From Jiangella endophytica (GTDB taxonomy: Bacteria; Actinomycetota; Actinomycetes; Jiangellales; Jiangellaceae): DNA of 64,000 bases. The number at the start of each line of letters is the position of its first letter. Within the stretch, counting starts at the first letter, position 1. This document shows positions 1 through 9,690 of this stretch, in pieces. The stretch is taken from the NCBI RefSeq assembly GCF_003427025.1, contig NZ_QVAI01000010.1, positions 124,001 to 188,000 on the forward strand. The letters are read 5' to 3'. The notes under the pieces are model-generated. The model was not told where the DNA came from. It saw only the letters and a program-made list of their open reading frames with translations, and made no database searches. A program made the position numbers and the translations under genes.

Positions 1-491
1 CGGACGTGCTGTTCCTGGACGAGCCGACCACCGGGCTGGACCCGGAGAGCCGGCGCAACACCTGGGAGCTGGTCCGCACGCTGCTGGACGACGGCGCCAC
101 GGTGCTGCTGACCACCCACTACCTGGACGAGGCGGAGGAGCTGGCCGACCGGCTGGCGATCATGCACCAGGGCCGGATCGTCCGCACCGGCACGGTCGCG
201 GAGGTGGTCGCCTCGCAGCCTGCGACGGTGTCGTTCGCGCTGCCGCCGTCGGTGCCGCGGGACCGCCTGCCCGACCTGGCAGGGACGCTCGTCGTCGACG
301 ACGGCGACCGGCTGGAGATGCACACGGACACCATGCAGGCGACGTTGACCGGCCTGCTGGTGTGGGCCCGTGACCACGGCGTCGAGCTGCGGGAGCTGTC
401 GGCCCGGCCGGCGTCGCTGGAGCAGGCGTTCCTGGCGGTGGCGTCGTCGCCGTCGTCCCCGGAGCCGGAACGAGCGGAGGTGGCGGCATGA
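1..491 (+). CDS. ABC-2 exporter ATP-binding subunit, 3' part only
   Basis: The window opens inside this gene and keeps only its last 162 codons (frame from base 3). It is the ATPase of an exporter of the DrrA class. The visible part begins at Walker B (VLFLDEPTTGLDP) and includes the D-loop and the H-loop histidine in LLTTHYLDEAEE. It ends with the variable C-terminal region usual for DrrA-like ATPases; Walker A and the signature motif lie outside the window. Its TGA overlaps the permease ATG (ATGA), so the pair is probably translationally coupled. A kinase and response regulator follow on the same strand, which suggests a drug- or peptide-responsive export module. The substrate cannot be inferred. 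Confidence 0.93.
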   Translation, partial: DVLFLDEPTTGLDPESRRNTWELVRTLLDDGATVLLTTHYLDEAEELADRLAIMHQGRIVRTGTVAEVVASQPATVSFALPPSVPRDRLPDLAGTLVVDDGDRLEMHTDTMQATLTGLLVWARDHGVELRELSARPASLEQAFLAVASSPSSPEPERAEVAA

Positions 492-1297
492 GTGCCGTGA
501 TGACGGCCGGATCGGTGCGCCGGGTGCGCGCGCTGGCGACGGCGGAGGTGCGGCTGCTGGTGCGCAACCGCACGGCGATGTTCACGGCGCTGGCGCTGCC
601 GGTGCTCACCGTCGCGGTGCTCAGCTCGATCGGGTTCGGCGAGGAGACCGACCTGCCGCTCGGCGCGGTCGTCGTGACGATGCTGGCCGGGTTCGCGCTG
701 CTCTACGTCGTCTACTACAACCTGGTGTCGGCGTACGTGGCCAGGCGCGAGGAGCTGGTGCTCAAGCGGCTGCGGGTCGGTGAGCTGCGCGACGGCGAGA
801 TCCTGGCGGGGACGGCGCTCCCGTCGATCGTCGTGGCGGTCGCGCAGGTCGTGCTGACCGCCGTCGTCTCCGCCATCGTGTTCGGGCTGGACGCGCCCCC
901 GAACGTGGTGGTCGCGGTGCTGGCGATCGTCGCCGGTGTGGTCATGTTCGTGCTGCTGGCCGCCGCGTCGACCGCGTTCACCCGCAACGTCGAGATGGCG
1001 CAGGTCAGCACGCTGCCGGTGCTGTTCCTCTGCATGGGCAGCCTGATCTTCTCCGGCGTCGTGGTCCCGGCCGACTCGGTGCCGGACCGCGTACGCGAGG
1101 TCGCGCAGTTCATCCCGCTGACGCCGGTCGTCGATCTCGTGCAGCTCGGCCTGACCGGGCAGACGCCCGACGGCGACACCGTCGGGTTCGGGGCCAGCTG
1201 GGCCGAGGCCGTCAGCCCGGCGGCCATCCTGGTCGCCTGGATCGCGATCGGCGTGTGGGCGTTGCGTCGCTGGTTCCGCTGGGAGCCGCGAGGCTGA
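488..1297 (+). CDS. ABC-2 type exporter permease
   Basis: This 269-residue inner-membrane protein is the channel partner of the ATPase just upstream. About six hydrophobic segments are visible, starting near residue 32 (TAMFTALALPVLTVAVL) and ending with a last helix near residue 250. The cytoplasmic stretch RREELVLKRLRVGELRDGE after the second helix is the coupling region typical of DrrB/ABC-2 permeases. The start overlaps the ATPase stop by 4 nt. A 21-nt gap separates it from the sensor kinase gene, so all four genes look co-transcribed. Family assignment is firm; the transported compound is unknown. Confidence 0.9.
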   Translation: MSAVMTAGSVRRVRALATAEVRLLVRNRTAMFTALALPVLTVAVLSSIGFGEETDLPLGAVVVTMLAGFALLYVVYYNLVSAYVARREELVLKRLRVGELRDGEILAGTALPSIVVAVAQVVLTAVVSAIVFGLDAPPNVVVAVLAIVAGVVMFVLLAAASTAFTRNVEMAQVSTLPVLFLCMGSLIFSGVVVPADSVPDRVREVAQFIPLTPVVDLVQLGLTGQTPDGDTVGFGASWAEAVSPAAILVAWIAIGVWALRRWFRWEPRG

Positions 1298-1318
1298 TGC
1301 CGGCGGCGTGACAAGCTG

Positions 1319-2548
1319 ATGTCCGTGTCGATGGTGAGCCGGTGGTGGGAGGAGCGCAGCGCGCCGCAGCGTTTCGACCTCTACACCCGCGGCACCCTCT
1401 ACTCCATGCTGGCGGCCGAGCCGCTGCTGGCCCTGCTGGTGGCGTCGTCCAGCGAGGACCTCGGATCGGGCGCCGCGCTCGCCGTCTTCGTCGGCCTGGC
1501 CACCGCGCACGCCGTGCTCGGTCTCGTCGTCGTGCGGGGCGGGGTGGAGTGGTACCTCGGCCGCGGCTCCTGGCCGTACCGGTGGACGGTGGTGCTGCTG
1601 GTGGTGACGGTGTGCGCGGCGGCATCGGCGGTGTGGGCGTTCGGCTGGGAGCCCCCGTCGGAGCCGGGCGTCATCAGCGGCGCCGTGGCCACGCAGTTCG
1701 CCGTCATCATGCTGTGCGGCTTCACCGTCGGAGCGCTGACGCCGCGGCTGGACAGCCCGCGGCTGGCGCTGCTCGCGCTGGTGCTCGGCGGGGGCGCGGC
1801 GGTCGTCGGGCTCCTCAGCGACTGGCCGCAACCCAGCGCCGTCGGCACCGGGTTGGCCGGGGTGTTCGCCTACCTCGGCGGCTGGTCGGCCTTCCGGGCG
1901 TCGATCTGGATGCTCGGCATCGTGTGGGAGCTGGACCGGTCGCGACAGGTGCAGGCCGACCTCGCCGTCGCCGAGGAACGGCTGCGCTTCGCCCGCGACC
2001 TGCACGACATCCTGGGCCGCAACCTGTCCGTCATCGCCGTCAAGAGCGAGCTGGCCGCCGCGCTCTCCCGGCGCGGGCGCGACGAGGCGGGCGACGAGAT
2101 GATGGCCGTCCGCGACATCGCCCAGGAGTCGTTGCGCGAGGTCCGCGACGTCGTCCGCGGCTACCGCGAGGCCGACCTCACGACCGAGCTGGCCGGCGCG
2201 CGCTCCGTGCTCCGCTCGGCCGGCGTCTCGACCCGCGTCGTCGGCGAGGTGGACCAGCTGCCGCCGGACGTGCAGGCGGTCCTCGGCTGGGTGGCCCGCG
2301 AGGGCACCACCAACGTGCTGCGGCACAGCTCCGCGTCCACCTGTGTCATCACCGTCGCCCGGCTCGATGGGAGCGTGACCCTGACCATGGAGAACGACGG
2401 TGTTCGCGCGCCGTCCGGCGCCGCCGGCTCCGGACTGTCCGGGCTGGCGGAACGGCTGGGCGAGCTGGGCGGCTCGCTGACGGCCGACCGGATCGACGGC
2501 GGCCGGTTCCGGCTCGCCGCCCGCGTGCCGTCGGAGGTGACCTCGTGA
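1319..2548 (+). CDS. Sensor histidine kinase, HisKA_3 (NarL-partner) type
   Basis: This 409-residue membrane kinase should phosphorylate the response regulator encoded directly downstream. The N-terminal half (about residues 30-200) is a block of five or six membrane helices with no sizeable extracytoplasmic domain, as in DesK- or LiaS-like sensors that detect signals in or at the membrane. The dimerisation and phosphoacceptor segment follows, with His229 in RFARDLHDILGRN. The C-terminal HATPase_c domain has an N-box around EGTTNVLRHS and a glycine box around GSGLSGLAERL. The stop overlaps the regulator's GTG start (GTGA). Context suggests it controls the upstream exporter. Confidence 0.92.
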   Translation: MSVSMVSRWWEERSAPQRFDLYTRGTLYSMLAAEPLLALLVASSSEDLGSGAALAVFVGLATAHAVLGLVVVRGGVEWYLGRGSWPYRWTVVLLVVTVCAAASAVWAFGWEPPSEPGVISGAVATQFAVIMLCGFTVGALTPRLDSPRLALLALVLGGGAAVVGLLSDWPQPSAVGTGLAGVFAYLGGWSAFRASIWMLGIVWELDRSRQVQADLAVAEERLRFARDLHDILGRNLSVIAVKSELAAALSRRGRDEAGDEMMAVRDIAQESLREVRDVVRGYREADLTTELAGARSVLRSAGVSTRVVGEVDQLPPDVQAVLGWVAREGTTNVLRHSSASTCVITVARLDGSVTLTMENDGVRAPSGAAGSGLSGLAERLGELGGSLTADRIDGGRFRLAARVPSEVTS

Positions 2549-3150
2549 TCCGTGTCCTGCTCGCCGACGACGAGAACCTCATCCGCTCCGCGCTGCGGGC
2601 GCTGCTGTCGCTGGAGGACGGCATCGAGGTGGTCGCCGAGGCCGCCACCGCCGACGAGGCGCTGGCCATGGCCCGGGCGCACACCCCCGACGTGGCCGTG
2701 CTGGACCTCCAGCTGCCGGATCGCGACGGCATCGCGCTCGCCGCCGACCTGCGGCGGGAGCTCCCGTCGTGCCGGACGATGATCGTCACCAGCCACGGCC
2801 GGCCCGGCTACCTCAAGCGCGCGCTGGCCGGGGGAGTCGGCGGCTTCCTGCCCAAGACCGTGTCGGCGTCGGTGCTGGCGCAGGTCGTCCGGACGGTGCA
2901 CGAAGGTGGCCGCTACGTCGACCCGGAACTGGCGGCCGAGGCCATCAGCGCCGGCGACAGCCCGCTGACGGCGCGTGAGGCGGACGTCCTGGAACTGGCC
3001 GCCGAGGGTGCGCCGGTCGAGGAGATCGCTCGCCGGGCCGCGTTGACGCCCGGGACCGTGCGCAACTACCTCTCGTCGGCGGCGTCGAAGCTCGGCGCCG
3101 CCAATCGGCACGAGGCCGTTCACGTCGCTCGTCGCCACGGGTGGATCTGA
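2545..3150 (+). CDS. NarL/LuxR-family response regulator
   Basis: This 201-residue regulator starts at the GTG that overlaps the kinase stop. The receiver domain has the acidic pair at residues 8-9 (ADDE), phosphoacceptor Asp54 (VLDLQLP) and conserved Lys104 (FLPK). A LuxR-type helix-turn-helix occupies about residues 135-195 (LTAREADVLELAAEG through GTVRNYLSSAASKLG). It is the last gene of the exporter, kinase and regulator module. A second module with the same four families lies at 24517-28066 on the other strand. The TGA stop is immediately followed by the left end of a composite palindromic element. Confidence 0.93.
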   Translation: MIRVLLADDENLIRSALRALLSLEDGIEVVAEAATADEALAMARAHTPDVAVLDLQLPDRDGIALAADLRRELPSCRTMIVTSHGRPGYLKRALAGGVGGFLPKTVSASVLAQVVRTVHEGGRYVDPELAAEAISAGDSPLTAREADVLELAAEGAPVEEIARRAALTPGTVRNYLSSAASKLGAANRHEAVHVARRHGWI

Positions 3151-3379
3151 GTTGATCACGTTAAGTGGGGCTACTCCCGCTCCAGTAGGCATGCATGCCT
3201 GGTGAACCGGGAGAACGCCTGGGGCAGGGGCGGGCAATCGCTTTCCGCGTCGCGCGTCGACCCGGCCTAGGCGGGCAATCGCTTTCCGCGTCGCGCGTCG
3301 GCCTGGCCCAGGCGTTCTCCCGCTTCGGTAGGCATGCATGGGTGGTGGAGCGGGTGCACCCCTACTTGACGTGATCAAC
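3151..3379. repeat. Composite palindromic element with two internal direct repeats
   Basis: This 229-nt intergenic block fills the gap between two convergent genes. Its outer arms of about 79 nt (3151-3229 and 3301-3379) are inverted copies with roughly 80 percent identity by hand alignment. Both arms begin GTTGATCACGT when read inward, and both contain the exact blocks ATGCATGCCT and GAGAACGCCT. Between the arms sit two identical 31-nt direct repeats separated by 10 nt. It could fold into a long hairpin and act as a bidirectional terminator, or be a non-autonomous mobile element. No target duplication is obvious. Confidence 0.85.
3229..3300. repeat. Pair of identical 31-nt direct repeats
   Basis: Two perfect copies of a 31-nt unit beginning GGCGGGCAATCGC and ending CGCGCGTCG lie at 3229-3259 and 3270-3300. 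They are separated by the 10-nt spacer acccggccta and form the core of the larger palindromic element. The unit is itself rich in alternating CG near its 3' end. I did not find a third copy elsewhere in the window. Confidence 0.93.
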
Positions 3380-3386
3380 TCCGGGC

Positions 3387-4769
3387 TCAGGCGGCGGGCA
3401 CGGGGTCGGTGGGGATCGGCGGCGGGGGAGCGGGCGTCAGCTCCGGATCGTCGGCGGCGAAGGTCCGGACGGGGCCCGGCGGGGTGGCGGCGGTTTCGAA
3501 GCGGACCGTGACCCGCCCGCGTCCGGACCCCCACACCCAGCCCGCGCCGTGCTCCGCATGCACGACGTCCATGCCGGGGGACCAGCCGCGCCGCTCGTGC
3601 AGGACCTCCTCGACCTGGCCGGCCGGGTCGACGGCGGCACCGGCCGCACCGGCCGCACCGGCCGCACCGGCGGCACCGGCGTCGTCGGCGGGAGCGGCGG
3701 GAGCGGCGTCGGAGACGAACAGGTCGTCCTGGACCCAGTCGGACAGGCCCGACACGCCGACGCCGAGCAGGCGGACTCCGCCGGTCGTGTCGACGTCGGC
3801 GAGCAGGCGGGTCGCCACACGCGACATGACGCGGACGTCGTCCGTGGGGGCGGGCAGGGTGGCCGAGCGGGACAGGGTGGTGAAGTCGTGCAGCCGCGTC
3901 TTCAGCGTGATGGTGCGCCCGGACAGTCCGGCCTTGACCAGTCGCGAGGCCACCCGCTCGGCCAGCCGGGCGACGATCGCCACCAGCAGCGCGGGGTCGG
4001 TGAGGTCGCGGTCGAAGGTGTCCTCGACGCTGACGGACTTGGACTCGCGGTCGGCGCTGACGGGGCGGTCGTCGCGCGCGAGCGAGAGCCGGTGCACCGA
4101 ACGGCCGTGCGCCTCGCCGAGCAGGTCGACGAGGTCGGGCTCGGTGATGCGAGCGAGGTCGCCGACGGTCTTGACGCCGAAGCGGGTGAGCCGGGCGGCC
4201 GTCGCGGGGCCGACGCCGGGCAGGGCGCGGATCGGCAGCGGGTGCAGCAGGTCGAGCTCCGTCCCCGGCTCGATGACCAGCAGGCCGTCGGGTTTGGCCT
4301 GCTCGGAGGCGATCTTGGCCATCAGCTTGGACGCGGCGACGCCGACGGAGGCCGTCACGCCGGTCTCATCGACGATCGTCGATCGCAGGGCGGCGGCGAG
4401 CGCGCGGACCTCGGCGGCGGACGTGGGGACGCCACCGTCGCGGGCGGCGAGGTCGACGAACGCCTCGTCCAGCGACAGCGGCTCGACCACCGGCGACAGC
4501 GTCCTCAGGCGCGCCATGACCACCGCGCTGACCACCCGATAGACGCCGAACCGGCCGGACAGGTAGGCGGCGTGCGGGCAGCGCGACCGAGCCTCGCTCA
4601 TCGACATGGCCGACCGGACGCCGAAGACGCGCGCCTCGTAGGACGCCGTCGACACCACACCGCGCGGCCCCAGCCCGCCCACGATGACCGGTTTGCCGCG
4701 AAGGGACGGCTTGTCGCGCTGCTCGACCGAGGCGAAGAATGCGTCCAGGTCGAGATGGAGGACGCGCAT
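3387..4769 (-). CDS. dinB: DNA polymerase IV (Y-family)
   Basis: This 460-residue translesion polymerase carries the Y-family catalytic core. Asp7 and Asp9 lie in HLDLDAFFASVEQ, a YEARVFGVRSAMS block contacts the nucleotide, and the acidic pair is in PLSLDEAFVDL near residue 100. The HhH and little-finger regions follow (LPGVGPATAARLTRFG near residue 183). The C-terminus is longer than in E. coli and contains a low-complexity Gly-Ala-Ala stretch near residues 360-375, encoded by a 9-nt tandem repeat, before a conserved tail that starts HERRGWSPGMDVVH. The tail resembles the extension seen in other actinobacterial DinB proteins. No LexA-type operator is visible in 4770-4924. Confidence 0.94.
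   Translation of the reverse strand: MRVLHLDLDAFFASVEQRDKPSLRGKPVIVGGLGPRGVVSTASYEARVFGVRSAMSMSEARSRCPHAAYLSGRFGVYRVVSAVVMARLRTLSPVVEPLSLDEAFVDLAARDGGVPTSAAEVRALAAALRSTIVDETGVTASVGVAASKLMAKIASEQAKPDGLLVIEPGTELDLLHPLPIRALPGVGPATAARLTRFGVKTVGDLARITEPDLVDLLGEAHGRSVHRLSLARDDRPVSADRESKSVSVEDTFDRDLTDPALLVAIVARLAERVASRLVKAGLSGRTITLKTRLHDFTTLSRSATLPAPTDDVRVMSRVATRLLADVDTTGGVRLLGVGVSGLSDWVQDDLFVSDAAPAAPADDAGAAGAAGAAGAAGAAVDPAGQVEEVLHERRGWSPGMDVVHAEHGAGWVWGSGRGRVTVRFETAATPPGPVRTFAADDPELTPAPPPPIPTDPVPAA
3637..3681. repeat. 9-nt tandem repeat (5 units) inside dinB
   Basis: Five in-frame units of GCACCGGCC or GCACCGGCG run head to tail. On the coding strand they encode Gly-Ala-Ala repeats in the linker between the little-finger domain and the C-terminal tail of DinB. 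The near-perfect units suggest recent slippage. Copy number could vary between strains without shifting the frame. Confidence 0.9.
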
Positions 4770-4924
4770 GTCCCGATCGTCGCACGCCGCAACGGGACCG
4801 GGCCAACGCCGACCGCGAGGTCACAGCGGCAGCGATTCCCGCAAGGGAAAGGAAAACCCGCGCCGATGCCTGCGGTACGGTTGCGCCGCGACCGGAGTTC
4901 ACGCCGGAGTGAGAGAAGGTTCCG

Positions 4925-5335
4925 ATGACCGCGATCGTCGTGGGCTACGTCCCCAAGTCCGAGGGCCGGGCCGCACTGCGCCGGGCTGCCGAGGAGGCCC
5001 GGCTGCGCGGTGCGCGGCTGGTGGTCGTCAACTCCGCCCGGGGCGGGCGTGACTTCGACGACGAGGACGCCGTTCGCGCCGACGCCGAGCTGGCCGCCGT
5101 CAGCCAGCAGCTGAAGGACGCCGGCATCGAGGCCGAGGTGCGCCAGCTGGTGCGCGGCATGGACGTCGCCGAGGACCTCATCGCGGTGGCGGAGGAGCAC
5201 GCGGCCGACATCATCGTCATCGGCCTGCGCCGCCGCAGCCCGGTCGGAAAGTTGATCTTGGGAAGCAACGCCCAGCGTATTCTGTTGGACGCACCGTGCC
5301 CTGTCCTGGCCGTCAAGGCCGAGGACGTGGACTGA
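4925..5335 (+). CDS. Universal stress protein, UspA family
   Basis: This 136-residue single-domain protein is a small cytoplasmic nucleotide-binding stress protein. The first beta strand (TAIVVGYVPKSEGRAAL) and the C-terminal motif GLRRRSPVGKLILGSNAQ define the ATP-binding subgroup. The motif ends in GS, which holds the triphosphate. The ATG follows a purine-rich leader (GAGAGAAGG). The gene is divergent from dinB, and a possible -10 (TACGGT, about 4874) lies in the shared 155-nt region. A small TTCCC-GCAA-GGGAA hairpin sits at 4836-4849. A DNA-repair gene follows after 17 nt. Confidence 0.9.
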   Translation: MTAIVVGYVPKSEGRAALRRAAEEARLRGARLVVVNSARGGRDFDDEDAVRADAELAAVSQQLKDAGIEAEVRQLVRGMDVAEDLIAVAEEHAADIIVIGLRRRSPVGKLILGSNAQRILLDAPCPVLAVKAEDVD

Positions 5336-5352
5336 GAAGGGTTCCCGCGACC

Positions 5353-5925
5353 GTGACCACCTTGTACCTGGCCGGCACCGCCGACGCCGACGCGCTGCTG
5401 GCCCGCGACCCGTTCGCGCTGCTCACCGGCATGCTGCTGGATCAGCAGGTGCCCATGGAGAAGGCGTTCTCGGGTCCGGCGGTCATCGCGGAGCGCATGG
5501 GCGTCGACCACCTCGACCCCGCGGCCATCGCCGCGCACGACCCCGAGGCGTTCGCCGAGATCTTCTCGCGCACCCCGGCCGTGCACCGGTTCCCCGGGTC
5601 CATGGCCGCGCGGGTGCAGAAGGTGGCCGGGTACGTCGCCGAGCACTACGGCAACGACGCGGCGAACATCTGGGCCGACGCCGCCACCGGCGCCGAGCTG
5701 CTGAAGCGGCTCAAGGCGCTGCCCGGGTTCGGCGAGCAGAAGGCGAAGATCATGGTCGCGCTGCTGGGCAAGCAGATCGGCGTGCGGCCCGACGGCTGGC
5801 GCGAGGCCGCCGGCGACTACGGCGCCGAGGGCGCCACCCGGTCGGTGGCCGACGTCGTCGACGCCGACACCCTGGTGCAGGTCCGGGCGACGAAGCGTGA
5901 GATCAAGCGTGCGGCGAAGGCCTAG
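5353..5925 (+). CDS. HhH-GPD family base-excision repair protein
   Basis: I start this 190-residue protein at the GTG at 5353, which follows an AGAAGGG ribosome site; the reading frame is open further upstream but overlaps the stress gene. It belongs to the helix-hairpin-helix glycosylase family found near the principal sigma factor gene in many actinobacteria. An N-terminal helix bundle contains LLTGMLLDQQVPMEKAF. The HhH motif is LKALPGFGEQKAKIMVALLG near residue 120-138, followed by a C-terminal Lys/Arg-rich tail. There is no C-terminal iron-sulfur cysteine cluster. The damaged base it recognises cannot be named. Confidence 0.85.
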   Translation: MTTLYLAGTADADALLARDPFALLTGMLLDQQVPMEKAFSGPAVIAERMGVDHLDPAAIAAHDPEAFAEIFSRTPAVHRFPGSMAARVQKVAGYVAEHYGNDAANIWADAATGAELLKRLKALPGFGEQKAKIMVALLGKQIGVRPDGWREAAGDYGAEGATRSVADVVDADTLVQVRATKREIKRAAKA

Positions 5926-5930
5926 CGACG

Positions 5931-7535
5931 ATGCGACCGGCTGACGCCCAGCGCCTGCTCGGTGCGCTGGCCGGCGTCGACGCTCCCGTGGGATTCGCGG
6001 TGTTCGACGACGAACACCGTTTCCTGGCCATCAACGCCGCCCTGGCGGAGCGGTCCGGCAAGGGCATCGCCGACCACCTCGGGCGGACGCCGGCCGACGT
6101 GCTGCCGCCCGAGCTGGCCGCCCACACCGACGAGATGATCGAGCGGGTCCTGCGCACCGGCGAGTCGGTCGAGGCCGAGGAACCGGCCGTCTCCGGGCGC
6201 ACCGACACCTACCACCTGCATTCCTCCTGGTACCTGGTCGACGAGGGGCGCGGCCGCGAGGTGGCCATGTTCGTCGTCGACGACACCTCGCACCAGCGCG
6301 CCATCTCGTCGCTGCGCCGCAGCCGGGCCCGCAACGCGCGGCTGCTCGAGGTGTCCGACGTGCTGTCGCGGGCGGTGTCGGTGCGCGAGGTCGCCGACGG
6401 CGCCGCCGCCATCGGGCGGCGCAACGCGCAGGCGCTGCGGACCGCCGTCACGCTGATCGGCCCCAACGGCCGCCCGTACCCCGTCACCACCGGATTCGGT
6501 GAGGACGACCACGTCGTCGCCTGGCCGCACCAGGCCGTCACACCGACCGACGAGGTGCTGCGCAGCGGCTGGCCGATGTTCCTCGGCAGCCGCGACCGCG
6601 CCCGGGCCGCCGCGCCCGGCGACCCCGTCTTCGGCGAGTTCCTGGACCACACCGACGAACGCGCCTGGGCGGTGCTGCCGCTGGCCGGCGAGGACGGCTG
6701 CGTCGGCGCCGTCCGGTTCTCCTTCGCCACCGAGCAGGAGTTCGACTCCGACCAGTGCCGGTTCCTGCGCGCCGTCGCCCAGCAGTGCTCACTGGCCTTC
6801 GCCCGCGCCCGGCTGTTCGAGCGGGAGCGGACGGCGGCCGCGTCGCTCAGCCAGGGGCTGTTGCCGCGCCGGCTGCCGACGGTGGCCGGCATCGAACTGG
6901 CGGCGCGCAGCCGCACCGACGTGGGGGAGCACTCCGTCGGCGGCGACTGGTACGACGCGCTGGTCATGCCCGACGGCGAGCTGGCCCTGGTGGTCGGCGA
7001 CGTCATGGGTCACGGCGTCACCGCGGCCAGCGCGATGGGCCAGATGCGGGCGGCGCTGCGGGCGCTCGCTCTCACCGACCCCGATCCCGCGGCGGTGCTC
7101 GGCGGGCTCGACCGGCTGGTCGAGCGCGACGACGCCGTCGAGATGGTGACCGTCGTCTACGCCCTGGTCGATCCCCTCAACGGGACCGTCCGGGTCGGCG
7201 ACGCCGGTCATCTGCCCCTGATCCGCATCCCCGAGGTGGGCGCCGTCGAGCTCGTCGACGCCGGCGCCGGCACCACGCCGATCGGCGTCACCGAGCCGCG
7301 GTCGACGCAGTCCGTGCGGCTGTGGCCGGGTGACGTGCTGATCGCGTTCACCGACGGGCTGATCGAGAGCCGGCTGCGTTCCCTGGAGGAGGGCTTCGCC
7401 CAGCTGCTGCGTTGCCTCGAGGAACAACGCGGAGTGTCGCTCGAGCAACTGCTCGACGCGGTCGTCCGGCGCATGCAGATCGACGGCGCCGCCGACGATC
7501 AGACGATTCTCGCGCTACGGTGGGCCGGGCGATGA
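5931..7535 (+). CDS. SpoIIE/RsbU-type serine phosphatase with PAS and GAF sensor domains
   Basis: This 534-residue soluble protein has a PAS-like domain (about residues 5-110), a GAF-like domain (about 140-295) and a C-terminal PP2C/SpoIIE phosphatase (about 305-532). Metal-binding acidic residues are in GGDWYDALVM, VVGDVMGHG, FTDGLIES and ADDQTILAL. In related systems such enzymes dephosphorylate an anti-anti-sigma factor and so release an alternative sigma factor. No anti-sigma or antagonist gene lies beside it here. It begins 5 nt after the repair gene and ends 125 nt before rpoD. Partners are unknown. Confidence 0.9.
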   Translation: MRPADAQRLLGALAGVDAPVGFAVFDDEHRFLAINAALAERSGKGIADHLGRTPADVLPPELAAHTDEMIERVLRTGESVEAEEPAVSGRTDTYHLHSSWYLVDEGRGREVAMFVVDDTSHQRAISSLRRSRARNARLLEVSDVLSRAVSVREVADGAAAIGRRNAQALRTAVTLIGPNGRPYPVTTGFGEDDHVVAWPHQAVTPTDEVLRSGWPMFLGSRDRARAAAPGDPVFGEFLDHTDERAWAVLPLAGEDGCVGAVRFSFATEQEFDSDQCRFLRAVAQQCSLAFARARLFERERTAAASLSQGLLPRRLPTVAGIELAARSRTDVGEHSVGGDWYDALVMPDGELALVVGDVMGHGVTAASAMGQMRAALRALALTDPDPAAVLGGLDRLVERDDAVEMVTVVYALVDPLNGTVRVGDAGHLPLIRIPEVGAVELVDAGAGTTPIGVTEPRSTQSVRLWPGDVLIAFTDGLIESRLRSLEEGFAQLLRCLEEQRGVSLEQLLDAVVRRMQIDGAADDQTILALRWAGR

Positions 7536-7590
7536 CAACTACGGACGTGTGCGGCGGCCTTTCGGGATGAACGGGACCCTGTCGCTGTGC

Positions 7591-7596
7591 CACAAT
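7591..7596 (+). promoter_or_regulatory. Candidate -10 element for rpoD
   Basis: CACAAT resembles the TANAAT -10 consensus and lies 64 nt before the chosen rpoD start. A matching -35 is not clear. Its position argues that the in-frame ATG at 7595 is too close to the promoter to be the translation start. This is a weak call from sequence alone. Confidence 0.35.
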
Positions 7597-7660
7597 GATG
7601 TGTTGCCGTCGCCACCTCGCGTACTGCGCTGCCCCTAACCAAGACATCGAGAGGTCGTAC

Positions 7661-9172
<1,512 letters not shown>

Positions 9173-9187
9173 CGCCTTCGGCGTTCG

Positions 9188-9221
9188 ACGGCCCCGTCCC
9201 GGCCTTCCGGGACGGGGCCGT
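9188..9221. terminator. Strong hairpin terminator after rpoD, likely bidirectional
   Basis: A perfect 15-bp stem (arms ACGGCCCCGTCCCGG and its complement) closes a 4-nt CCTT loop. A short TTTCGCGTT tract follows on the plus strand. It lies 15 nt past the rpoD stop and 8 nt before the stop of the convergent gene, so it can serve both. Confidence 0.9.
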
Positions 9222-9229
9222 TTCGCGTT

Positions 9230-9619
9230 CTAGTCGGTCAGTTCGAGGTCCATCAGGTGCGCCTCGCCGTCGCCGTCGTCGCGGACCAGGCAGCTGTAGC
9301 TGGACCGCAGCAGCGCGCCCAGGCCGTTCTCCGAGGCGACCGTGCCCTCGACCCGCCAGCGTCCGTCGCCGAGCGGCGTGACGTCCGGGCGCTGGAAGTC
9401 GGCGGTGTCGGGAGCGTCGAGCCGCCCCCGCACGAAGCCCTCGCAGACGTACCGGGCCGCGTGCTCGTCCATGCCGTCGGGTTCGGGGGGACCATCGTCG
9501 CCGCGCAGGGCGCCGCCCATGGTCATCATCGTGATGGTGGCGACCACGCCGACCACGCCGAGGCTGGCATACACCAGCCGCGAGCGGGCGTACCACTCCG
9601 TTCGCAGATGCTCGCTCAT
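9230..9619 (-). CDS. Membrane-anchored hypothetical protein with a two-cysteine domain
   Basis: This 129-residue protein has one N-terminal membrane helix (about residues 17-36), then an exported domain of about 85 residues. That domain holds CEGFVRGRLDAPDTADFQ and, near the end, LLRSSYSCLVRD. The pattern of a Cys plus an Arg-Leu-x-x-Pro segment, a beta hairpin ending in a glycine-rich turn, and a second Cys recalls small secreted domains in many bacterial and phage proteins, but I know no function. A disulfide between the two cysteines is plausible. The chosen ATG at 9619 could be preceded by an in-frame start about 27 nt upstream. Confidence 0.7.
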   Translation of the reverse strand: MSEHLRTEWYARSRLVYASLGVVGVVATITMMTMGGALRGDDGPPEPDGMDEHAARYVCEGFVRGRLDAPDTADFQRPDVTPLGDGRWRVEGTVASENGLGALLRSSYSCLVRDDGDGEAHLMDLELTD

Positions 9620-9690
9620 GCCGCCCGACCCCCATCGGCCACCCATGTCCGTGCCTGGGGAGGCTACGCCGGGGCCGGGACACAACTCGT

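Noticed and set aside
119-2326. 735-codon reverse frame opposite the first exporter and kinase
   Set aside because: Antisense shadow across three well-supported genes; no domain or ribosome site.
4770-4924. LexA/SOS box expected before dinB
   Set aside because: No palindrome resembling the actinobacterial GAAC-N4-GTTC pattern is present.
5250-5275. AGTTGATCTTGGGA in the first universal stress gene, similar to the arm of the 71-nt repeat
   Set aside because: It encodes the conserved KLILGS motif and has no inverted partner nearby, so the likeness is chance.
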